Part shown: piece by piece, positions 42,074 through 48,936 of the stretch
Numbering within the stretch: position 1 is the first letter of the stretch
How the letters are laid out: each line of letters starts with the position of its first letter
Source: Phytohabitans sp052068095
GTDB lineage: Bacteria > Actinomycetota > Actinomycetes > Mycobacteriales > Micromonosporaceae
Length of the DNA: 64,000 nucleotides
NCBI RefSeq assembly: GCF_052068095.1
Contig: NZ_JBQHDG010000022.1
Span: 124,001 to 188,000, forward strand
Direction of reading: 5' to 3'
Translations under genes and position numbers: made by a program
The notes under the pieces: model-generated
What the model was told of the DNA's origin: nothing
The model's input: only the letters and a program-made list of their open reading frames with translations
Database searches by the model: none

Positions 42074-43332
42074 GGCAGGACCCCCTTCGACTCGAGAGCG
42101 TCCTGTATGGACCCGCGCAGCTCCTTCGCGGTCTGCTCGGGGTTGATCGAGGCGGGCGGCGACAGCGTCGCCGACATCACCGTCGAGATGTTCTGGTACG
42201 CCGGGGAGAGCGGCCGCGTCGCCGGGTCCCGAAGCTCCTCCAGGATCGTGTCCTTCATCGGGTACGTCTCCGCCATCTCCGGGTCGGCGTAGAGGCTCTC
42301 GATCGTCGGTGGCACGCCGTCGTTGATCGCGGAGAACTTCTGGTGCTCGGCGTTGCGCAGGCACAGCGCCGCGTCGAACGCCTCCTCGGGATGCTTGGAG
42401 TACTTGGAGACCGCGAGGTTGTAGCCACCGATGGTGACCTTGCTCGGTGTGCCCGCGTCGACGCCCGGGTAGCGCGCCCACCGCACCTTGGCGGCGAGGT
42501 CCGGGGCGCCCTCCTGCATGGCCGGGTACACGAACGGCCAGTTGAGCTGGAACGCCGCGTTGCCGCCCTGGAACTGCAACCGGGCATCGTCCTCAATGGA
42601 GTTCGTGAACGAGGGGCTCGTCACCCCGGCGGAGGCGAACTTCTGGAGGATCTCCAGCCCGCGCACCGCGCCCTGGTCGAAGACGGCCTCGGTGCCCTCG
42701 TCGTTGAGGATGTGGCCGCCGGCGCTGGCGACGATCGTGTTGTAGAGGACGACGAGGCCCTCGTACTGGGCGCCCATGGTGATGACCTCGTACGGCTTGC
42801 CCTGCCCCTTGAGGTCCAGCGACTGCTGGATCATCTCGTCCCACGTTCGCGGCGGCTGCTGCACCAGGTCGGTGCGGTACCACAGCAGCTGCACGTTGGT
42901 GTTCTTCGGCGCCGCGTAGAGCTTGTCCTCGTACTCGGCGCTGGCCAACGGACCGGCCAGCGTGCCCTGCTCGGCCTGCGCCTTGTTGTCGCCGGTCCAC
43001 TCCAGGATCCAGTCGGCGCTCGCGAACTCCTGGGTCCACGTGATGTCCAGGCCCAGCACGTCCATGCCGCTGTCTTCGGCGGCGAGCCGGCGCACCATCT
43101 GCACGCGCTGGTCGTCGGCGCCGCGCGGCAGCACCTGGTAGCTGATCCGGTAGCGGTTGGCCGCCTCGGCGTTGCAGTCGTCGACGACCTTCTGAAGGTT
43201 TTGCTCGGGTGCGTAGTACAGGTTGATGGTGGGTGTGCCGCTCTCGCCGCCGCCGCACGCGGCTAACGGCGAGAGCAGGGCCATCGCGGCCGCGGCGGCC
43301 CCTACCCGTGCCGTCCGTCTCGTCTTCCGCAC
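42070..43332 (-). CDS. lpqY: LpqY-like trehalose-binding lipoprotein
   Basis: This is a 420-residue protein; GTG 43332 follows GGAGGGAGGCGAGG. The signal peptide ends in a lipobox (LSPLAAC), so it is an anchored solute-binding protein. Segments such as YAAPKNTNVQLLWYRTDLV, LVVLYNTIVASAGG, FQLNWPFVYP, KVTIGGYNLAVSK and the terminal PEQTAKELRGSIQDAL correspond closely, from memory, to mycobacterial LpqY, the binding protein of the trehalose importer LpqY-SugABC. Gene order lpqY-sugA-sugB-sugC is the same. Trehalose is therefore the likely substrate, though maltose-type sugars remain possible. Confidence 0.85.
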   Translation of the reverse strand: MRKTRRTARVGAAAAAMALLSPLAACGGGESGTPTINLYYAPEQNLQKVVDDCNAEAANRYRISYQVLPRGADDQRVQMVRRLAAEDSGMDVLGLDITWTQEFASADWILEWTGDNKAQAEQGTLAGPLASAEYEDKLYAAPKNTNVQLLWYRTDLVQQPPRTWDEMIQQSLDLKGQGKPYEVITMGAQYEGLVVLYNTIVASAGGHILNDEGTEAVFDQGAVRGLEILQKFASAGVTSPSFTNSIEDDARLQFQGGNAAFQLNWPFVYPAMQEGAPDLAAKVRWARYPGVDAGTPSKVTIGGYNLAVSKYSKHPEEAFDAALCLRNAEHQKFSAINDGVPPTIESLYADPEMAETYPMKDTILEELRDPATRPLSPAYQNISTVMSATLSPPASINPEQTAKELRGSIQDALESKGVLP

Positions 43333-43401
43333 CGGCCTCGCCTCCCTCCGGTCGGGCGCCGGAGGGCGCGGCGCGCCCGCAGGATCCCTGCGTGGCGCGA
43401 G

Positions 43402-43476
43402 CGCGTCGGCGTCGACGCGTGATCTGAAACCCCCGGCTGGTCGTCGCGTCGCGCGAGCGCGACACGACGACCAGCC
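43402..43476 (-). promoter_or_regulatory. two strong hairpins in the leader of the lpqY operon
   Basis: The 381-bp gap 43333-43713 has no gene. It contains CGCGTCG-GCGT-CGACGCG (43402-43419) and a long stem GGCTGGTCGTCG/CGACGACCAGCC (43435-43446 with 43465-43476) continued inward, after one C/A mismatch, by GTCGCGC/GCGCGAC around a GA centre. Both lie 70-145 bp upstream of the lpqY start. A possible -10 box TATAGT (minus strand, 43546-43541) lies beyond them, so they would be in the mRNA leader and could attenuate or stabilise it. Confidence 0.5.
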
Positions 43477-43713
43477 TCAAGAGGATCGTTTGTGCGCCCC
43501 TTCTCCCCCGTCCGCACGGACATCAAACCTGGCGAGGTTCACTATAGGATCAAGCACAAGATATCGGTGCAAAACTGGGCAGGCTCACCAGCGTCGATGG
43601 CTAAAAGTGCACGAACGGCCGCTGTCCGGAGGGCGAATCCCGTCGGTACGGTCAGACGGCCGGGTCGCCGCCGAAGCCGATCCTCCCCATTAGACGGTCC
43701 GGAGGGCGGGATC

Positions 43714-44145
43714 GTGGAAGAGACAATCGTGCGGCCTGTGGCGATCACGTTCGACGTGCGTGGGCTGCCGCCGCTGAAAACCGAGGCGCTGTCCATCTTC
43801 TCCGCCGGCCACCGCCAGGCCCGCCGGGTGCGCGCGCTGCTGGAGGCCGCCTGCGCGGCCGCGCAACGCACCGGCTGGACCGCGCTGGCCGTCCCGGTCG
43901 CGCTGGACGTGGTGCTGCGCCGCCCACCCGGCCACCACAGCGGCGACGCGACGAACTTCCTCGGCGGGATCGGCGACGTGCTCCAGGACAAACGCCGCTC
44001 GGCGAGCGTGAGCCTGGCCCACCTGGGCGTGCTCGTCGACGTGGCGCTCTACGTCGACGACCGGCAGATCCGCCAGCTCTCCTACCGCGAGGAACACGCC
44101 GACGAGCCGTCGTACACGGTGCGCGTCTCGGCGCTCGGCCCGTGA
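43714..44145 (+). CDS. RusA-like endodeoxyribonuclease domain protein
   Basis: It has 143 residues from GTG 43714 (GGAGGG 7 nt upstream); the longer upstream frame does not look coding. The layout fits the RusA Holliday-junction resolvase fold: FDVRGLPPLKTEALS (F-x-V-x-G-x-P-x-x-K), RRVRALLEAACAAAQR helix, VPVALDVVLRRPPGHHSGDA strand, DATNFLGGIGDVLQDK (D-x-x-N...D metal-site motif) and VDVALYVDDRQIRQLSYREE (second acidic pair). RusA proteins are usually phage-borne; no phage genes are near. The role is inferred from pattern only. Confidence 0.65.
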   Translation: MEETIVRPVAITFDVRGLPPLKTEALSIFSAGHRQARRVRALLEAACAAAQRTGWTALAVPVALDVVLRRPPGHHSGDATNFLGGIGDVLQDKRRSASVSLAHLGVLVDVALYVDDRQIRQLSYREEHADEPSYTVRVSALGP

Positions 44146-44152
44146 TCTGACG

Positions 44153-44752
44153 CTAGGTCGAGGCGCGGAGGCGGCCGCCATGGTCCGCGCACACGGTGGC
44201 GAACCGCTCGGCGGCGGCGATGACGTCCGGGACCTCGCGCTTGTACGTGCTCAGCTCCACCACGAGCTGCTTGTGCCGCGCGCCGACGTCGCGAATGCGC
44301 ACGCGGTCGTGCCTGATCTCGTCCCACGGACCCTTGTCACGCTCGTCGCGGAGCTGCTTCTGGCAGGCGGTGGCGTCCTTGCGCCGGTCGAAGTCGGCCA
44401 GGACCCACACCGCCGCACTGCTGGCCTCACCGGCGGCCTGCGGATCTCCATGCACCGGCGCGCCGGCGACCTCCGCCCCGGCGGACAGCCGCGCGGTGCC
44501 GTCGACGAGGACCCTGAGCTCCCAGCATTCCTCCCACTCGCCGGTGAAGTAGGAGGTCAGGAACGGGTCGACGCCGCCGGAGACCACGCCGGCCTCGACG
44601 CCGGCGGCGGACAGGACCTCGCCGAAGAACGCCGGTCCTGAAATCGGCAGGGGTGCCGTCCGGAGGCGTCCGTGGGTCAGGAGCAGCTGGACGATGTCGC
44701 CGGAGCGCTCCACGATCGGGTACCAGACGTGATAGGAAGGCGCGCTACTCAC
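44153..44752 (-). CDS. candidate immunity protein of the large toxin
   Basis: This is a 199-residue protein from GTG 44752, overlapping the stop of the large upstream gene by 8 bp. It is soluble and mixed alpha/beta (YHVWYPIVERSGDIVQLLLT, EWEECWELRVLVDGTARLSA, VWVLADFDRRKDATACQKQL). No known family is recognised. Translational coupling to a protein with a variable C-terminal nuclease-like tip is the standard position of an immunity gene, so that role is inferred from context. Confidence 0.65.
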   Translation of the reverse strand: MSSAPSYHVWYPIVERSGDIVQLLLTHGRLRTAPLPISGPAFFGEVLSAAGVEAGVVSGGVDPFLTSYFTGEWEECWELRVLVDGTARLSAGAEVAGAPVHGDPQAAGEASSAAVWVLADFDRRKDATACQKQLRDERDKGPWDEIRHDRVRIRDVGARHKQLVVELSTYKREVPDVIAAAERFATVCADHGGRLRAST

Positions 44753-47700
44753 CGGGCTCCTTGAAGTTGGGTCCGACGTCCTTGTCGTACGAGCCAGCGC
44801 TCTTGTTGAGGTAGGCCTGGAGGATCTCCACGGTGCTCTCCCGCCCCTTGAAGTGATACCAGTCGAACCGCTCCGACTGGTTGGTGTTCTTCCCGTCGCT
44901 GTTCCAGTGCCGGAACACCTCGGGTTTGTGCTCGACGCTTGGCTCGGTCTTACCCTTCAGCGGCACGATCGTGCCCGGGACGGCCTCCCAATGTGTCGCG
45001 GTGGCCCAGTCGGCCGCGACCACGAAGCTGTTGGTCCGGCGGTCCTTGAGGCGCAGGAGCGGCGTGACCCGATCCTTGATGATCTGCTGCGTGGCGGTGC
45101 GGTCCCCGGAGCGGTAGAGGCGCCGCCGGATCATCTGCGCACCCTGGTACTTGGGCCGGAGGATCCGCACGCCGTTTTCGATGATGGTGTACTTCGTCTC
45201 GCCCGGTGGGTACGTGCGGGAGGTCTTGCGCGGGTTGATCTCCGCCACCGCGCGGAACTCGCCGCCCCCGCGGTCTTCGAGGTACAGCCTGGTCAGCTTG
45301 TGTTTGCGTCGGATCCGGCCGAGCTGCCGCGCGATGACCGAGCGGCTGGGCGTGTCGCCGGCGAGCGCCTCGACCTCGGCCAGCGCGGCATCGAGCGCCT
45401 TGAGCTTGTCGGCGGCGCTGCGCTTGTCCTCGCGCCTGGGTGGCCGCCTGCGCCGCCGGTCGGGGTCCTTGCGGTCCGGCCGGCGCCGGGCCCGCCGTGG
45501 CGGCCGGTCGGGCCTGGGCTTCTTCGGCTTCTTCGGCTTCTTCCGGTCGAGCTGGCGCTTGAGCTTGGCCCACAGCCGCTTGACCAAGCCGATGATCTTG
45601 TTGATCGCCCAGTCGACCGCGCGCTGTACCGGCCGGGACAGGGTTTGGAAGATCTTCTTGACCCTGTCCGCGATGCCGCCGATCCCCAGCAGCGCGGCCA
45701 GGAAGCCGATCAGCACCGGGATCGACCTGGCCAGGGCCCGCTCGACGAGGGCCGGCGCGCCACCACCCGCGCCGCGCGCGATGGCGATCACCGCGTCCAG
45801 CACCGCGTTGACGAAGTCGATGATCTGGCGGGCGCGCTGGACGATGAACGTGACGATGTCGATGATCAGCTTGACCGCGCGGACGAACGCCGACGCCGGG
45901 TTGAGCAGCGACAACACCCAGGTGATACCGGCGATGATGATCGTCGGTACCAGGTACTCGATGATCTTTGAGATCAGCGTGCGCTTGAGGTCGCCGACCC
46001 GGGCCTTGATCTCGTCCCACAGGCCGCCGACACCTTCCCGCTTGACCTTCGTGACCAGCGGAACCGCCGACTCGGCCGCGACGACCGCCTGCACCGGTAC
46101 CCGCCGCACGATGCGCGCCCGGAGCGACGCCCAGCTCAGGCCGAGCAGCGTGGCGATCAGCAGCAGGATGCCCCGGGCGTCGAACCTGGCCGGCAGCTGG
46201 AGCCCGGCCCGCGCGGAGACGCCCAGCAGCCAGGACAGGATGCCGGTCTGTAGGTGGGTGCGGATGTTGCGGATGAAGTTGCGGAGCCCCGCGCCCACCG
46301 CCCGCACCAGGTTGCCCAGGAAGCCGATCGGGTCGCGCAGGATCGCCATGATCGCCTGCCCGGCCTTGGCCAGCACGCCCAGCAGCAGGTTCTTCAGCTC
46401 GATGATGGTGTCGATGACGCCCTTGACCGCGTCCACGGCCTTCGCGACGAGCCCCTTGTTCTTCTCCTTCTCGGCGGCGATCTCCTCGTCGACGCTCTTG
46501 AGCGCCTCGGTGTACTTCTCGGCCAGCGTGTCGACGAGCTCCGTGCCCTTGTCGTCGACGGACTGCCGCAGGTCGTCGAACTTCTCGCTGAAGTCGGCGG
46601 CCGCCTCCTGGCCGATCGCGCGCAGGTCGGCGGGGAGCCGGCGCACCTCGGCCTGGAGATCGGCACGGCCCTTGGCGATGCGCCGCTTGGCGCGGGTCAG
46701 CTCGCCGGCGATGGTGTCGGCGATGCGGGAGATGACCTTCCGCATCTCGGCGACGTAGTTGTCCCGGGCCACGACGTAGACCTGGTTGGCCTCCTCGGGC
46801 AACCCGGCGAACAGGTCGCGTACCCACCGCGCCTTGCCGGTCAAGCCGCCGTAGCGCCGGTCCTTGTACTCGGACATGCGCCGCTTGTGCTCGGCGGTGA
46901 ACGCGTCGCGGGCGTCCTTCTCCTCGCGGGTGAACTGGTCGTCGACCTTCTTGTCGAGCCCGGACAGGATGTCCTCGACGTCCTTCTTGGTCGCGTCGAA
47001 GACCCGCTGGAGCGTCGCCGTCACCTGCGCCCGCTTGTCCTCGTCGCGCCCCTTCGCGCCGGTCTTGCCCGCGCCCACCTTCCGGCCGGTCGTGACCCGC
47101 GTGCCGGTGATGTCGCGCATCGCGTCGGTGCCGGTGCCCTGCGCGTCCGCCTTGGCGCCGGCGAGCGTCTTGGCCTCGTGGGCCCGCATCCGCGCCTGGG
47201 CCCGCGGCGCTTCGCGCTCGGCGGCCTTCTTCTCGCCCAGCGCTTTGACGAACCGCGGCTCGTTGGACTTGGCCAGCTGCGGCTCGGTCACCTGCGCGGC
47301 GGCCATCTGGTCGTTGATCTCGCGCGGGCCGTCCGAGGTGTCGGTCGCCGACGGCGGCAGCTTGTCGGGCACCGCGTTGGCCGCGTGGGGTGTGCCGGGC
47401 ACGCCCGGCGGCCGGTCCGCGGTCAACGGCACGACCGTCTTCTCCACCGCTTTCGAGGTATCCGGTGGCGCCGCCGTCGTGGTGGCGATCTCCTCGGCCG
47501 ACTGCGCCTTGCCCTCGCCGACGCGCCCCTGCACCTCGGCCTTGGCCTCGGCCGGCTTGTCCGAGTCACCGAACTTGTCGGCCTCGTCGAGGTTCTTCGG
47601 CGCGCGCTTGGCGATCGCCTCCTCGACCGCGCGGATGAACGCCGCCTTGTCGAACTCCTTCGGCTGCGCGGCGTCCATCTTCTCCGCGTTGGCCGCCTTG

Positions 47701-48428
47701 CCCTGCGCTTCCTTGTCGTCCGCGGGCGGCTGGGCGGCACCCTGCGCGTTGGTGGCCTCGGCCCGCGCCGGTGGGTGGCTCGTCGCGACCGCCCGCTTCT
47801 TCGCGCCGACGTCCTTCTTCAGCGCCTGGAACTTCGGATCCCGGTCCGGGCCCAGCCGCCGCCTTGCCCCGGCCGCCTCCTCCCGCACCTGCTTCTGGCC
47901 GCGCCCCGGCTCAGCCACCGCGGGCGCGCCGGCCCCCAGCGCGGCCGCGGGCTTCTTGTCCTTCGGTGCGGCCGCGGGCTCCGCGCCAGCACCCGGCTTG
48001 GCGGCGCGCGCCCCGGCCTGAGCCGCGGTCGCGCTCCCGGGCACCGTGCCGGACGCGGCCGCAGTCGCCGAGCCCGCGCCGCCGGTGGCCGTGGTCGCGG
48101 GTGGCATGGGCGTCGTGCCGAGCAGGCTGGCCGCCGTCGCGCCGTTGCCGGCCGTGCGCTGCGCCTGCGACACCAACGGCGCGGCCACGGTCAGCGGCAG
48201 GCCCGAAACACCCGGAAGGGCACTCGCGGGCACCGCCGCGAGGCTGGCTGCGACGGCGGCGTTGCCCGCCCGCGCCCGATCCGGACCGGCGGTCGTCATC
48301 GGCGCGGGCCGGGTGTCCGCCGCCGGACCGGCAGCCGGCACCGTCCGCGGCGCCGGCGTCACAGCGGGCGCCAGCGGCGGGAGCGTCACGGTCCTCACCG
48401 GCGGAGGCATCCGTGCCACCGTAGGCAC
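44745..48428 (-). CDS. large coiled-coil/hydrophobic toxin-like protein with HNH-like tip (1227 aa)
   Basis: Regions by approximate residue: 1-190 Ala/Pro-rich low complexity; 190-430 charged, disordered; 430-640 coiled coil (DATKKDVEDILSGLDKKVDD, EKYTEALKSVDEEIAAEKEK); 640-945 amphipathic and hydrophobic helices (IIDIVTFIVQRARQIIDFVN, LIGFLAALLGIGGIADRV); 955-1003 a very basic linker (KKPKKPKKPRPDRPPRRARR); 1004-1227 a separate domain. That tip carries SVEHKPEVFRHWNSDGKNTN and a late LNKSAG, resembling the H..HWN..G..N...N-S-G pattern of HNH-type toxin domains (inference). There is no signal peptide. Similar long helical proteins are cargo of extracellular contractile injection systems, but no sheath, tube or DUF4157 metallopeptidase motif is seen here. 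Start GTG 48428 is uncertain; GTG 48419 and ATG 48410 are alternatives. Confidence 0.8.
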   Translation of the reverse strand: MPTVARMPPPVRTVTLPPLAPAVTPAPRTVPAAGPAADTRPAPMTTAGPDRARAGNAAVAASLAAVPASALPGVSGLPLTVAAPLVSQAQRTAGNGATAASLLGTTPMPPATTATGGAGSATAAASGTVPGSATAAQAGARAAKPGAGAEPAAAPKDKKPAAALGAGAPAVAEPGRGQKQVREEAAGARRRLGPDRDPKFQALKKDVGAKKRAVATSHPPARAEATNAQGAAQPPADDKEAQGKAANAEKMDAAQPKEFDKAAFIRAVEEAIAKRAPKNLDEADKFGDSDKPAEAKAEVQGRVGEGKAQSAEEIATTTAAPPDTSKAVEKTVVPLTADRPPGVPGTPHAANAVPDKLPPSATDTSDGPREINDQMAAAQVTEPQLAKSNEPRFVKALGEKKAAEREAPRAQARMRAHEAKTLAGAKADAQGTGTDAMRDITGTRVTTGRKVGAGKTGAKGRDEDKRAQVTATLQRVFDATKKDVEDILSGLDKKVDDQFTREEKDARDAFTAEHKRRMSEYKDRRYGGLTGKARWVRDLFAGLPEEANQVYVVARDNYVAEMRKVISRIADTIAGELTRAKRRIAKGRADLQAEVRRLPADLRAIGQEAAADFSEKFDDLRQSVDDKGTELVDTLAEKYTEALKSVDEEIAAEKEKNKGLVAKAVDAVKGVIDTIIELKNLLLGVLAKAGQAIMAILRDPIGFLGNLVRAVGAGLRNFIRNIRTHLQTGILSWLLGVSARAGLQLPARFDARGILLLIATLLGLSWASLRARIVRRVPVQAVVAAESAVPLVTKVKREGVGGLWDEIKARVGDLKRTLISKIIEYLVPTIIIAGITWVLSLLNPASAFVRAVKLIIDIVTFIVQRARQIIDFVNAVLDAVIAIARGAGGGAPALVERALARSIPVLIGFLAALLGIGGIADRVKKIFQTLSRPVQRAVDWAINKIIGLVKRLWAKLKRQLDRKKPKKPKKPRPDRPPRRARRRPDRKDPDRRRRRPPRREDKRSAADKLKALDAALAEVEALAGDTPSRSVIARQLGRIRRKHKLTRLYLEDRGGGEFRAVAEINPRKTSRTYPPGETKYTIIENGVRILRPKYQGAQMIRRRLYRSGDRTATQQIIKDRVTPLLRLKDRRTNSFVVAADWATATHWEAVPGTIVPLKGKTEPSVEHKPEVFRHWNSDGKNTNQSERFDWYHFKGRESTVEILQAYLNKSAGSYDKDVGPNFKEPGE

Positions 48429-48543
48429 CCAGCTGGCCCGGTCGCGCCGATGAAAACCCTAGGGTCTCGGCTGTGGTGCGGCAGGCGCGTCCGCCGGCCG
48501 CACCTAGGTAACGCGGCGTAAGCGGGCCGGGTGGTGGGCCTTC

Positions 48544-48592
48544 AGATCTAGGACGTTTAGGGTTGAAATAGCGCCCTAACTCTCCTAGATCT
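48544..48592. repeat. 49-bp interrupted palindrome
   Basis: AGATCTAGGA (48544-48553) and TCCTAGATCT (48583-48592) are perfect 10-bp inverted arms; inside, TAGGG (48558-48562) pairs with CCCTA (48574-48578) after symmetrical 4-nt bulges. It is AT-richer than its surroundings and sits exactly at the end of repeat copy D, upstream of the large toxin gene. It may be a terminator for the amylase transcript, a regulator site or the end of an inserted element. Confidence 0.6.
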
Positions 48593-48936
48593 CGAATCTC
48601 GCGCCGCTCGCGCCGCCGCGGTGGTTACTCGCGGCGACGAGACCCCTGTTGCTTTCCCGGATCGCCGATCCGGGAACAGGCATTGTGGACCGCCGCCCTG
48701 GCGCGGGCTCAAGCCACCCGCCCCCTTTCTCCCCGCAGGCTTGCGCGTAGGGGTGAGCGTGACCAGCGGCGGATGGGTGAAGCCGCGGGAAATGCACCCC
48801 AAGAAAACGCTCCGCTGCGCTCCACGTTTCCCCGGGGCCCCGCGCAGCGGTCTGGACCACGACGGACGTCGCGGTAGCTCAAATCTCTGTCTGAATAGGG
48901 GTCCAGGTCGATGCCACCCCGACTCCGAAAGGTCAC
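48593..48936 (-). repeat. intergenic repeat family, copy D (full form, with an insert)
   Basis: Together with the palindrome this fills the 504-bp gap 48429-48932, which has no gene. In minus orientation it starts at the amylase stop codon with GACCTTTCGGAGTCGGGGTG and runs through AGAGATTTGAGCTACCGCGA, CGTCCGTCGTGGTCCAGACC, GGCTTCACCCATCCGCCGCT, GGTCCACAATGCC and the hairpin TTCCCGGATC-GGC-GATCCGGGAA (48676-48654), ending in CGAGTAACC. About 50 bp (near 48795-48846, CCGGGGAAACG...TTTTCTTGGGG in minus orientation) split the GCTCCCGCGGCC module that is continuous in the other copies. Confidence 0.8.

Noticed and set aside
44745..48428. Complete extracellular contractile injection system
   Set aside because: I looked for sheath, tube, baseplate, AAA+ and DUF4157 genes on both sides and found none in the window.
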